64,000 nucleotides of DNA from Penium margaritaceum (GCA_023375785.1 SZWC01000100.1:188895-252894); one strand, 5' to 3'. Counted from the first letter of the stretch, positions 25,547 to 36,165 are shown. Notes: generated by a model not told the origin, from the letters alone. Made by a program: numbers and translations.

Positions 25547-28321
25547 TCATTCGTCATCACTTGCGTTGACCATGCCGACACCTTGCCTGCCTGCCTGGTG
25601 GAGATCCTTGTCCAGTGGCTTTGTCAGCATGTCAGCCCGGTTTAGCTTGGTGCCGACATACTCAAGCTCCACTGTCTGCTTGTAAACCAAGTCTCGAGCG
25701 TAGTGGTAGCGGATCTCGATGTGCTTTGTGCGCCTGGACAGGACGGGGTTCTTTGACATGTCAATGGCGCTCATGTTGTCAATCTTGATGACCGTCGCCC
25801 TTGCTTGTGGTGCCTTCATCTCGGATAGCAAGCTTCGTAGCCACTGCATCTCTTTACACACCTCAGCCAAGGCGATGTACTCAGCTTCAGCTGTTGACAA
25901 AGAGACACATTCCTGCTTGCGACTTGCCCAACTGACTGCACCTCCATTCAACATACACACAAAGCCAGAGGTAGATTTTCTGTCATCGATATTCCCTCCC
26001 CAATCAGCATCAGTGTAGCACATGAGACGGAGTGATGCGGATCCAGCAATGCCTCCAAATTGGAGGCCTACCTGGCGCGTCCCCTGAAGGTAGCGCATGA
26101 TGCGCTTCACGGCCTGCCAGTGAAGTGGACCGGGATTGGCCACAAACCGGCTGACCTGCCCAACAGCATGGGCTATATCTGGTGCGGTGGCGACCATGAC
26201 ATACATCAGACTGCCCACTGCAGACTGATATGGGATGCCCAGCATGTCAGTTTTCTCCGCTTCGTTGGATGGGGACATGGAGGTGGAGAGTTTGCACTCC
26301 GAGCTCATGGGTGTGCTGGCAGGTTTGCAATCTGCCGTGTCGTATCGTTTGAGGATGGAGTCAATGTATTTTGTCTGGTGCAGGCTGATGGTACCTGCTG
26401 CCCTGTCGCGCTTGATTGCAATTCCAAGATAGAAGTCAAGAGGACCCATGTCCTTCATCTTGAATCTGCTACTCAGCTGCCCCTTGAGATCGTCTAGCAG
26501 CTGCGTTGAAGAGGAGCATAGAATCAGGTCATCAACGTACAAGGCAACCAACATAGTCCCTTTGTCACTCTCATGCACGTACATGCTAGGGTCATTGTTG
26601 CAGTGCATGAAGGACTCCTTGGCCATGAAGGTGTCCATCTCCTGGTACCAAAGTCTTGGCGCTTGTTTTAGCCCATAGAGTGCCTTCACCAATCTACACA
26701 CCTTGCCCTGAGGAGCATCAACCCCCTCTGGAACCTCCATCAATACCTCCTTGTCAAGTTTGCCGTAAAGGAAGGCTGTCTTGATATCCATCTGGTGGAC
26801 CTCCATGTTCTCGGCAGCAGCAATGGCAAGCATTGACCGGATGGAGGCACATGTCACAACTGGGGCAAAGGTCTCATCGTACTCTGCGCCAGGCCGTTGG
26901 GAGAACCCCTTTGCTACCACCCGTGCCTTGTACTTGTCTATCTTGCCATCCTGTTTCCTTTTTACTTTCAGCACCCACTTGGACCCCACAACGTGAGCCC
27001 CGGCAGGTCTGTCCACCAGCACCCAGGTCCCATTCTCTTCAATGGAGCTGAGTTCACTGTGAATTGCTTTGTCCCACTCTGCTTTGTCAGGCCGAGTGAG
27101 TGCCTCTGCGACAGACGTTGGCTCCTCTTGAACCAAGAATGAATAGTTGAAGCCTGTCCATTCACCCCTATCTGCGTCGTAATTCTGCCGAGGTACTTTG
27201 AGGCGTGAACTGCTCCTTGAACCTGCTGGCTGGTGCTGTTGATGTAGAGGCTGGAGGTCTGGTTCGTCGTTGATGATGGGAGAGGCATCATCCTCATGTT
27301 CCGGAGGATCGGATACGTTGGAATCAGAGTCTGATTCCTCCGAGTCATCTTCACGAGCTCCTATCCCTGTTGCAGCACCTATCCCATGCCATTGTGCTGG
27401 TGCTTTGTCTCCCTCTTCTAGGAGAGTGAGCCACTCTCCCTGTTCTGGAGCGTTCCTGAGTTCAAGATGCTCTCCCTTACTCAGAGACATTTTGTGGAAA
27501 TCCACGTCTTTGCTGCGGATGACCTTCTTGGCTCCCTGGTCCCACAGTCGATAGGCTTTGTGGGAGGTGTCGTAACCGATGAAAATACACTTTCGTGCTC
27601 TTGCATCGAGCTTTCCAGGGCCCTCACGAGCCTGGACCTTGGCAAACCCGGTGCAACCAAACACCTTGAGATGGGAGGCGTCCGGCTTCCTGCCTGACCA
27701 TGCTTCTTGAGGCGTCTTCAACTGCTGTGTCTGCTTCTTCTTGCCTCTCCTTCGCAGAGCTGCTGCAAGTGTGAGGTTCACAAGGTATGTAGCCGTACGT
27801 GCTGCTTCAGCCCAGAACCTTGGAGGAAGCTTGGCGTCAAAGAGCATGCACCTTGTCATGCCTACGAGCGTCTGGTTCATCCTCTCTGCTACGCCGTTGC
27901 TTTGAGGTGAGTAGGGCGTAGTTTTTTGGTGTTCAATTCCCTGTGTCTTGAGCCACTCTTTGCAAGCTTCGTACTCTCCCCCATTGTCCGTCCTGAATGC
28001 CTTCACCTTCTTTTCACTTTGTCGCTCAACCATAGCGACAAAGGCCTGTATATTCTCCTTCACCTCACTTTTCTTTTTGAGAAAGTATATCCAGACTTTG
28101 CGGCTGTTGTCGTCGATGCATGTGAGGAAATATCGGCTGCCTCCATTTGATGGTATGCGAAAGGGACCACATACGTCAGAGTGGACAAGATCAAGAGGTG
28201 CGAGAGCACGCGTTCCATTGCGCTTGAAGGGTTTCTTTTTTGCCTTGCCTTGAAGGCATGGCTCACACGTGATCTCCGCTCCCTCCACCTCATCACCTAG
28301 CTCCATCCCACGCACTAGCTC
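25547..28321 (-). pseudogene. Copia pol, part 2: integrase core, reverse transcriptase, RNase H
   Basis: Continues the pol frame after a TAG at 28322-28324; the first Met gives 922 codons to a TGA at 25547. From the N terminus: integrase zinc-binding half CEPCLQGK, then core motifs LDLVHSDVCGPF, FRTDNGGEYE and NGVAERMNQTL (the D, D and E). RT begins near residue 440 with GSKWVLKVKRKQDGKIDKYK, then QMDIKTAFLYGKLDKEV, LVKALYGLKQAPRLWYQEMD and the catalytic LYVDDLILCS. RNase H has CYTDADWGG, STSGFVC, LSTAEAEY and the C-terminal KHIEIRYHYARD/LTKPL motifs. All catalytic signatures look intact, so this part alone is undamaged. In the family these are cleaved from one gag-pol polyprotein by the protease encoded upstream. 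The marker for pseudogene status is the upstream nonsense codon. Confidence 0.93.
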
Positions 28322-29407
28322 CTACTTTCCCATGAGCTCCAATGTGCGATGAGCCACGTGTCCAAAGCGCCTGTGCCACAGGTTCTTGGAGGATGTGCAC
28401 AGGTTAGAATGAACAGCCCCGGTGGCTGCATTTGCTTGCGGTTTTGTTGCCGAATCATCTGCTTCCACTGCTTCCGCTGCTCCAACATGTCCTTCCTCAT
28501 CTGAGTCTGCATCGCTGCTCTCCTCATCATCACTCTCGGCCAAAGATTCAGCCGTTGAAGTTGTCGTTTTGGTCTGCAAGACGTAGAGTCCATCAACGCG
28601 AGGAACGTGTGCGACAACCTTCTTGGAAGAGTAGGAAATGTTGATGTCCTTGGTGGGAACTATCACNTGGTGTTCAATGCCCTGTGTCTTGAGCCACTCC
28701 CTGCAAGCTTCGTACTCTCCCCCATTGTCCGTCCTGAATGCCTTCACCTTCTTTCCACTCTGTCGCTCAACCATAGCGACAAAGGCCTGTAGATTCTCCT
28801 TCACCTCACTTTTCTTTTTGAGAAAGTATATCCAGACTTTGCGGCTGTTGTCGTCGATGCATGTGAGGAAATATCGGCTGCCTCCATTTGATGGTATGCG
28901 AAAGGGACCACATACGTCAGAGTGGACAAGATCAAGAGGTGCGAGAGCACGCGTTCCATTGCGCTTGAAGGGTTTCTTTTTCGCCTTGCCTTGAAGGCAT
29001 GGCTCACACATGATCTCCGCTCCCTCCACCTCATCACCTAGCTCCATCCCACGCACTAGCTCCTGCTTTCCCATGAGCTCCAATGTGCGATGAGCCACGT
29101 GTCCAAAGCGCCTGTGCCACAGGTTCTTGGAGGATGTGCACAGGTTAGAATGAACAGCCCCGGTGGCTGCATTTGCTTGCGGTTTTGTTGCCGAATCATC
29201 TGCTTCCACTGCTTCCGCTGCTCCAACATGTCCTTCCTCATCTGAGTCTGCATCGCTGCTCTCCTCATCATCACTCTCGGCCAAAGATTCAGCCGTTGAA
29301 GTTGTCGTTTTGGTCTGCAAGACGTAGAGTCCATCAACGCGAGGAACGTGTGCGACAACCTTCTTGGAAGAGTAGGAAATGTTGATGTCCTTGGTGGGAA
29401 CTATCAC
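27927..29407. repeat. 740-bp direct duplication across an N gap
   Basis: 27927-28666 and 28668-29407 are both 740 bp and almost identical, joined by a single N at 28667. Both cover the end of the protease/linker region and the integrase N-terminal half. They differ at a handful of bases: CAATTCC/CAATGCC, CTTTGC/CCCTGC, TATTCTCC/AGATTCTCC, and TAC/TGC at the nonsense codon. The best reading is two overlapping contigs (alleles or close copies) placed end to end, not a biological duplication. Confidence 0.8.
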
Positions 29408-29875
29408 TGCTTCCTTCTCTGTAAAGACCACTGTCATGCCATGGTCAGTTATCTTAGAGACGGAGAGCAGGTTGGCTGTGAAGGAGGGCAAGTAGACCAC
29501 CCCCTCTAGCTTGAGGTCGGAAACTCCACCGTTGACACCCACTATGACCAGCTTGTCACCAATCCCCTCAGCTGCCTCAACCTTGCCGTTGGCGACTCTG
29601 AAGTTCTTGTTACACGAAGCAAGAGAGATGAAGTCTCTCTTCTCGTAAGTGGTGTGCTCATTTGTGTCCGAGTCAAGGCCATAGGCTCCTGGCCTGAGTA
29701 TCGCCTGCCCTTTGTTGGAGGCACACTTAGCCATCAAGCTTGTGGGATCCTTCCCACCATTTCCCCCTCGCCATTCATCCCCGTCTCCTCCCTCTCTCTT
29801 GGGTGCACGGCACTCTTGAGCCCAGTGTCCGGCCTTTCCACAATTGTGGCAGTTTCCTTGGCGCTTTGCACCCCT
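28322..29875 (-). pseudogene. Copia gag C-terminus and pol part 1: zinc knuckle, protease, integrase N-terminus
   Basis: Same frame as the gag segment, after a TGA at 29876-29878. It begins with a CX2CX4HX4C nucleocapsid knuckle (CHNCGKAGHWAQEC), a Gly/Lys/Asp-rich linker and then the protease. The protease active-site region reads LDSDTNEHTT where the family has D-S/T-G, followed by the conserved VVYLPSFTANLLSVSKITD. Next is an acidic linker rich in Glu, Asp and Ser, then the GAG-pre-integrase motif LWHRRFGHVAHRTLELMGK. The frame stops at TAG (28322); the second copy of this region inside the 740-bp duplication has CAG at the same codon. An N at 28667 falls in the middle, and the downstream half repeats part of the upstream half because of the misjoin. 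Confidence 0.88.
28667..28667. other. Assembly gap (single N) at duplication junction
   Basis: The N joins GGGAACTATCAC to TGGTGTTCAATGCC. Downstream bases repeat 27927 onward, and upstream bases repeat to 29407. It lies in the copia pol frame and gives an artefactual domain repeat in translation. Confidence 0.85.
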
Positions 29876-30182
29876 TCAACTGTTGCTAGTACTGTTGTTT
29901 CCCTTGTACCCAGTGGATGAGGTATTGCGGAAGGTGCTGCTGCTCCGTGAGGCAAAGGCAGCCATGTTTGCTTCACTACTGCTACGACGCATGGCTTCAT
30001 TCCGCACATACTCAGAGATGGTGGTGTAGGAAACTAGATCTTCAGTCCACCCTCCAATCACTGTTATCATGGGGCCCCAACTCTCCGGCAGCGTCATCAG
30101 AAAGATCATGGCCAGCATGCCGGATTTCAGGTCCCACCCCATGCCGGTGGCTTGTTGCAAGAGCGTCTCAAACTTCTGCATG

Positions 30183-30183
30183 N
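30183..30183. other. Assembly gap (single N) in gag
   Basis: The N lies between codons for LISMR and MQKFETLLQQ. Related gag domains have a longer stretch between these motifs, so sequence is probably missing. No second copy of this part is in the window to confirm the size. Confidence 0.6.
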
Positions 30184-30653
30184 GCCTCATGCTGATGAGG
30201 TTTTGTAGAATGAAGAGACGGTTGGCAAGTGAGGAGGACTGAAACACCTTGCCGAGTTTGGCGTATGCCGCGGCTGCCACTGTACAACCGCTGATGTGCG
30301 AAAGGACTGAGGGTTGTATGGAGGACACAAGAATGGCGAGAGCCTTCTTGTTGAGCTTGACCCAAGCCACAAGGTCAGCACCCTCCTCCTTTGGTGCTGG
30401 GATACTTCGGTCAAAATATCCTAGCAGATCTCTGTCATCCATGATGGTCTCAAACTGCCACTTCCAGAGTGCAAACCCCTCTCCATCAAACTTGAGGATG
30501 GGCGAATGATTCCCTGGTTCCCCTGTCCCTGCCATCCCCACAACTACAACTGCTGCACCTGTTGTTGATGCCGATGAACCTGTGTTTGAGGCCGTTGTAG
30601 GCTGTTGGTGAGGAGAGGGAACTGCTTCCCCTGTTACCGTTGGCCGTTGCAAG

Positions 30654-30690
30654 CAGATGTAGGCTGATGTAGGCTGATGTAGGCTGATGT
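30654..30690. repeat. 10-bp tandem repeat at gag start
   Basis: GATGTAGGCT is repeated about three times with a partial fourth copy, just inside the first possible gag start codon. Because 10 is not a multiple of 3, copy-number change would shift the frame upstream of the second ATG. Confidence 0.75.
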
Positions 30691-30837
30691 CAGCTCCCAA
30701 GGTAGAAAGGTGCAGATGTGTTGCATTCCCCTCCTGCTGATGTTGCCCTGCAAACAGAGAAGTTGGGTGAGAGCGAAGGCGCTCTCACTGCTTGTGACCT
30801 TAGCGGTTGCGTGCGTGAAACTTCACTAACCAGAGGA

Positions 30838-30852
30838 GTGGGCCCATAACCC
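30838..30852 (-). promoter_or_regulatory. Half-tRNA primer-binding site (initiator Met anticodon arm)
   Basis: The plus strand reads GTGGGCCCATAACCC two bases from the 5' LTR. That is 15 bases identical to the anticodon stem-loop region of plant initiator tRNA-Met as I remember it, including the CAU anticodon. The site is therefore complementary to the end of a 5' half-tRNA, as known for Drosophila copia, and not to the acceptor 3' end that most plant elements use. Confidence 0.8.
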
Positions 30853-30854
30853 TT

Positions 30855-31507
30855 TGTTAGCTACTGAGCTAACCACCTCTGGCAGAGAAGCCGCGAAACC
30901 AAAAAGCTCACAAAGGTTTTTAGGCCTTCTTCCTTTGTTGACATGTGTCATGCACCCCAAACTTAATCAGGCATACACTTCACCTTCAAGAGTACTAACG
31001 CCTTAGCATTACATCTCAAGAAGAGCTCAAGTCGTCAATACGCAAGAGAGCATCAAGCAAGGGTTGATTGATCAGCATGCAAGACAAGTCCTTTTATAGC
31101 TGTCTGTCCAGTCCTAGAACTCAAAAGCACATTCCTGGGAAGTGGCCTGAACCAGCCACGTCACCAATAGACTTGCACTGTGGGCTTGACACATAAGCAT
31201 CCTAGTGTCAAGGTGAAAGACCAACCATGTAGTGTCCAAGAAGCTACGGACATTCTTTCTTGGAAGCTTCTATAGCAAACAAGATATGCATGGGGCCAGG
31301 ATTGACCTCATGACCTCTCACTTGGCCAAATCAACAAAATGGCCAAGGTAACCACTCACCCACATGGTGTACTCACAGGTCATATATCACAAGAGACAGA
31401 GCATAGTTGAGTCACACTACAACGGATCTAGGGGTCATACCTCCACAAGGGGCAGAGCATTCCTGATCCGTCCTACAACACTGAACAGGGGGCAAAAACA
31501 TTCAACA
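30855..31507 (-). repeat. Copia element 1, 5' LTR
   Basis: 653 bp, TGTTAG...TTCAACA on the plus strand. It is complete and lacks the gap present in the partner. The TATA-like CTATAAAAGG (minus strand) at 31090-31099 lies about 410 bp from the outer end, giving a U3 of roughly 400 bp and R-U5 near 240 bp. Transcription would run leftward through gag-pol. Confidence 0.95.
31090..31099 (-). promoter_or_regulatory. TATA box of copia 5' LTR
   Basis: CTATAAAAGG on the minus strand, at the position expected for the U3 promoter. It is identical in the partner LTR and changed by one base in element 2. Confidence 0.6.
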
Positions 31508-34500
31508 GCTTGCTCCACCTTTCTTTGGCTTTCTCAACCTTTCTCTATCTTGCTCCACCGTTCTCAGACTTGATCCACCTTCCTTTGGCTTGCTCCACCG
31601 TTCTCTGGCTTGCTCAACTGTTCTCTGACTTGCTCCTCCTTTCTCTGGCTTGCTACACCTTTCCCCGGCTTGCTCAACCTTTCACGAGCTTTCTCCACCT
31701 TTCTCTGGCTTCCTCCACCTTTTCCTGGCTTGCTCTACTTTTATATGGCTTGCTTCACCGTAGCCTGGCTTGCTCCACCATTATTTGGCGTGCTCCACCT
31801 TCACCTGGTATGGTTCACCTTTCCCTGGCTTGCTCCACCTTTCTCTGGCTTGCTCCACCACTCTCCAGCTTTCTCTACAGTTCTCTCTCTTGTTCCACCT
31901 TTCCCTCATTTGCTGCACCTTTCTCTGGCTTTCTCCATCTTTCTCTAGCTTGATCCACCTTTCCCTGGCTTGCTCCACCTTTCTGTGGCTTGCTCCACCT
32001 TTTTCTGGCATGCTCCTCCTTTTCTGGCTTTCTCCACCTTCCTCTGGTTTGCTCCACCTTTTCCTGTCTTTCTCTACCCCTCTCTGGCTTGCTCTACTTT
32101 CCTCTAGATTGCTCCATCTTTCTCTGGCTTGCTTTACTTGTCTCTGGCTTCGTCCACCTTTCTCTAGCTTGCTCCATCATTCATTGACTTTCTCCACTAT
32201 TGTTTGGCTTGCTCCACCTTTATCAGGCTTGCTCCAACTGTCTCTGGCTTGCTCTATCATTCTCTCACTTGCTCCATCGTTCTCTGGCTTGCTCCACCTT
32301 TCTCGGGCTTTCTCCACCTTTCTCTTGCTTGCTCCACCTTTCTCTGGCCTCCTCCATCTTTCCCTGGCTTGCTCCACGTTTTTCTGGCTTGCTCCACTTG
32401 TCTCTGGCTTTCACCATCTTTCTCTGGTTTGCTCCACTGTTCTCTGGCTTGCTCCACCATTCTATGGCTTGCTCCACCTTTCTCTGGCTTACTCCACCTT
32501 TCTATGGCTTGCTCCACCTGTACCTGGATTGCTCCACTATTCTCTGGTTTGTTCCACTGTTTGTGGCTTGCTCCACCATTCTCTGGCTTGCTCTACCTGT
32601 CTCTCGCTTGCTCCACCTTTACTTGGCTTGCTCCACCTTTGTATGGCTTGATCCACCATTCTCTGACTTTCTCCACCATTCTCTGGCTTGCTACACCTTT
32701 CTCTGCCTTGCTTCACCTTTCTCTGGCTAGATCCACATTTCCCGAGCTTGCTAAACCTTTCTCTGGCTTGCTGTGCCATTCTCTGGCTTGCTCCCCCATT
32801 CTCTGGTTTGCTCCACGTTTACGTGGCTTTCTCCACCTTTACCTGGCTTGCTCCACCTTTCTCTAGCTTGCTCCACCATTATCTGGCATTCTCCACCTTT
32901 CTCTGGCTTGCTCCACTGTTCTCTGGCTTGCTCTACTTTTCTCTGGCTTGCTCCACCGTTCTCTGGCCTGATCCAATTTTCTTTGGCTTGCTCGAGCATT
33001 CTCTGGCTTGCTCCTTCTTGCTCGGACTTGCTCCAAATTTCTCTGGCTTGCTGCACCTTTGTCTAGCTTGCTCCACCTTTCCCTGGCTTGCTCTATCTTT
33101 CTCTAGCTTGCTCCATTCTTTCCTAGCTTGCTCCATATTTCTCTGGCTTGCTGCATCTTTCTCTGGCTTGCTCGTCCACTCTCTTGCTTAAACCACTGTT
33201 CTCTGTCTTGCTTGTCCTTTCTTTGGCTTGCTCCACGTTTCTCTGGCTTGCTCCACCGTTCTCAGTCTTGCTCCACCTATCTCTGGCTTGCTCCACCTTT
33301 CCGTGGCTTGCTCCACCTTTATCTGGCTTGCTCCACCTTTCTCTGGCTTGCTCCACCTTTCCCTGGCTTGCTCAACCTTTCTTTGGCTTTCTCCACTGTT
33401 CCCCTGCTTTCTCCACCATTCTTTGGCGTGCTTCATCTTTAGTTGGCTTGCTCCTCCTCTCCGTGGCTTGCTCCACCTTTCCCTTGTTTGCTCCACCTTT
33501 CTCTTGCTTGCGCCACGTTTCTCTGGCTTGCTCCACCGTTCTCTGCCTTGCTTCATCGTTCTCTGGCTTGCTCCACCGTTCTGTAGCTTGCTCCACTGTT
33601 CTTTGTCTTGTTCCACCTTTCCCTGTTTTACTCCACCTTTCTCTGGATTGCTCCATCTTTATCTAGCTTGGACCACCATTCCCTGGCTTGCTCCACCTTT
33701 CTGTGGCTTGCTCCACCTTTCTCTGGCATGCTCCTTATTTCTCTTGCTTGCTCGACCTTCCTCTGGTTTGCTCCACCTTGCCATGGCTTGCTCTACCTCT
33801 TTCTGGCTTGCTCCACCTTTCTCTGGCTTGCTCCACCTTTCTCCTGCTTGCTCCACCTTTCTCTAGCTTGCTCCTCCATTCTCTGACTTGCTGCACATTT
33901 CTTTGGCTTTCTCGACATTTCTCTAGCTTGCTCCACCTTTACCTGGCTTGCTCCACCTTTCTCTGTCTTGCTCCACTGTTTTCTGGCTTGTTCCCCCGTT
34001 TTGGGCTTGCTCCACCGTTCTCTGGCTTGCTCTACCTTTCTGTCGCTTGCTCCACCTTTCATTGGCTTGCTCCGCCTTTCTCTGGCTTGCTCCAATGTTC
34101 TCTGGCTTTCGCCACCACTCTCTGACTTGATCCACCTTTCTCCGCTCTCTTGCTTCACCTTTCTCTGGCTATCTCCACCTTTTCCTAGCTTGCTCCACCA
34201 TTCTCTCGCTTGCTTCACCATTCTCTGGCTTGCTCCCCCATTCTCTGGCTTGCTCCCCCTTCTCCTGGCTTTCTTCACCTTTATGTGACTTGCTCCACCT
34301 TTCTCTGGCTTGCTCCACCTTTATGTGGCGCTCTCCACCTTTCTCTGCTTTTCTCCACCATTCTCTTGCCTGCTGTACTTTTCTCTGGCTTGCTCTACCG
34401 TTCTCTGGCCTGCTCCACTTCATTCTGGCTTGCTCCGGCGTTCTATGGCTTGCTCCAACTTGCTCTGGCTTGCTCAACCTTTCTCTGGCTTGCTCCTCCT

Positions 34501-35057
34501 TTGTCTAGCTTGGTCCACCTTTCCCTGGCTTGCTCCACCTTCCTCTGGCTTGCTCCATATTTTCCTAGCTTGCTCCACCTTTCTCTGGCTTAGTGCATCT
34601 TTCTCTAGCTTGCTCCAGCTTTCTCTGGCTTGCTCCACCCTTCTCTGGCTTGGTCCCCCATTCTCTTTCTTGCTCTTCCTTTCTTTGGCTTCCTCCACCT
34701 CTCTGTGGCTTGCTTCACCGATCTCATACTTGCTCCATCTTTTGCTGGTGGGCTCACCTTTCCCTGGCTTGCTCCACCTTTCTCTGGCTTGCTCCACCTT
34801 TCTCTGGCTTGCTCTACTTTTTTCTGGCCTGCTCCACCTTTCTATGGCTTGCTGCACAGTTCCCTGGCTTTCTCCACCATTCTTTGGCGTGCTCCACCTT
34901 TATCTGGCCTCCTCCACCTTTCCTTGGCTCGCTCCACCCTTCTCTGGCTTGTTCCATCTTTCTGTGGCGTACTCCACCTTTCTCTGGCTTGCTCCACAGT
35001 TCATTGCCTTGCTCCACCTTTCTATGGCTTATGCCACTGTTCTCTAGCTTGCTCCAC
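31508..35057 (+). repeat. 20-bp satellite block between copia 1 and LTR element A
   Basis: Continuous 20-bp units in plus orientation, starting at GCTTGCTCC next to the copia LTR and ending at GCTTGCTCCAC next to element A. It is the continuation of the array split by the copia insertion. Reading frames in it are repeat artefacts. Confidence 0.96.
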
Positions 35058-36165
35058 TGCAGAAGTGGACACGGCAATAGCAGAAGCTGGCAGAAGCAAC
35101 GGAATTAGCAAAATTCTGTCAGCACGATGACGGAAGCAGAAAGGCACAAGCGGTTCCAAGGAGTTAGTTGCAGAGCTTGTGCGGAGGCAAGATGCTAGAG
35201 TTGCGAGGTAAACAGAGGCCAGTAAGGCTGCACACTGGTACGAAACCGCGGTTTTGAGAATGGAACCGGAACCGCGGTTCCGGTTCCAGCTCAGAACCGG
35301 AACCGCGGTTCGGGAACCGGAACCGCGGTTCTCACGGAACCGCGGTTCTGCTCACAGTTCCACAAAAGTTTCCCGGGTATGCAAGTAATATGAAGCATGA
35401 TCGGCTCCAAACCTGCATGTTTTCTTCAACAAAAAGAATGAAACATTTAGTCAAAACTTCTCTATTGTATGTGAGTACATGATTGGAGTGTTCACATGGC
35501 CTCCAAGGCTGTGATATCAGCAAAGAAAGCCCCAAAATCCACCCATACCCACTCATTTTCCCCTCCATATACATGGGTTCAGGAACCGCGGTTCCTGGAC
35601 GGTTCCAGAATCTTGGAACCGGAACCGCGGTTACGATTCCGGAACCGGAACCGCGGTTCTGGAACCGCGGTTCCTGGAACCTGTGTGCACCCTTAGAGGC
35701 CAGTGAGAGAGGGGGAGAGCCTGACAGGTGACTGGTCGATGAGTGCTGAGGAAAGGAGTGAGAGTGACGGAGCAAAGAGTTGCAAGCTGTGAGTGGTTGG
35801 CGAAGGCAAGATGGGCAAGTGGCAAGCAGAGCGATGACACGGTGGCAAAGCCGCGAAACCAAGGGGAACAAGATGAGTATAACTGTTGTGGTTCATTTGG
35901 GAGGGAATGAACATCCTCCATATATGCAACAAAAAAAGACACATATACATTGGTAACGGCTTCTTTTACGCTAGCTAGACGCGCTTACGGGGTAACCGCT
36001 TATTAGGGGATGACTTGGTAGAGGGTCTGTTGGTCGGTCAATGACCGTTAACGGTTAGTTGGAATTATCACTGAGGTGCTTATCGGCCGGAGCTGAAGCG
36101 TTCTTGAGAGTGCTGGGAATATCCAAGCGAGAGAAGTTGATGGGATCATCTCCTGAATCCTGACA
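35058..36165 (-). repeat. Element A left (3') LTR, interrupted by a MITE
   Basis: About 627 bp once the 473-bp MITE and one 8-bp duplication are removed. Blocks shared with the LTRs of A-right and B: GGTTCCAAGGAGTTAG, GGCAAAGCCGCGAAACCAA, GAATGAACATCCTCC and TTATTAGGGGATGACTTGG. It ends TCCTGACA. The outer end appears shortened relative to element B. Confidence 0.75.
35223..35695. mobile_element. hAT-type MITE, 473 bp
   Basis: Termini TAAGGCTGCACAC (left) and TAAGGGTGCACAC (right, reverse complement) are inverted repeats with one mismatch; similarity extends further inward with small indels. The flanks are a perfect 8-bp direct repeat GAGGCCAG at 35215-35222 and 35696-35703. An 8-bp duplication with TAAGGG-like ends is the hAT signature. 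Three related LTRs in this window (near 38095, 55128 and 58218) lack the insert and show the empty site. There is no transposase, so it is non-autonomous. Both terminal thirds are packed with copies of the palindrome GAACCGCGGTTC. Confidence 0.88.

Larger units (their letters stand above)
29876..30700 (-). pseudogene. Copia gag (capsid region)
   Basis: About 274 codons from ATG at 30700 to TGA at 29876-29878. After a Ser/Thr/Gln-rich N-terminal tail the capsid-like domain starts near residue 64 (PILKFDGEGFALWKWQFETI), typical of plant copia gag of the UBN2/DUF4219 type. It continues with WVKLNKKALAILVSSIQPSV and LANRLFILQNLISMR, and later LPESWGPMITVIGGWTEDL. An N at 30183 interrupts a conserved helix and probably hides several tens of codons. 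A second in-frame ATG at 30533-30535, closer to the conserved domain, is an alternative start because the 5' end overlaps a short tandem repeat. The TGA separates capsid from zinc knuckle and lies one C-to-T change from an Arg codon. Leader between LTR and ATG is 154 bases. Confidence 0.88.
24898..31507 (-). mobile_element. Ty1/copia LTR retrotransposon, element 1 (nearly complete)
   Basis: Minus-strand element inserted in the 20-bp satellite. LTRs are TG...CA: 3' LTR at 24898-25511, 5' LTR at 30855-31507. The domain order gag, zinc knuckle, protease, integrase, RT, RNase H is diagnostic of copia. Flanks GATTG (24893-24897) and GCTTG (31508-31512) differ at one base and are probably the 5-bp target duplication. 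By eye the LTRs differ at about nine positions over ~610 aligned bases, so insertion is fairly recent. Two nonsense codons and three assembly gaps interrupt the frame. The 6610-bp span includes an apparent 740-bp assembly duplication; true length is probably near 5.9 kb plus gap sequence. Confidence 0.95.

Noticed and set aside
27927-29407. Biological tandem duplication of the integrase domain in copia element 1
   Set aside because: The join is an N, the copies have equal length with arbitrary ends, and a similar pattern occurs at 61267; misassembly is simpler.
35246-35352. Heat-shock-type element (GAA/TTC inverted repeats) in the GAACCGCGGTTC cluster
   Set aside because: Spacing and core (CCGCGG centre) do not fit nGAAn repeats, and the cluster belongs to the MITE ends.
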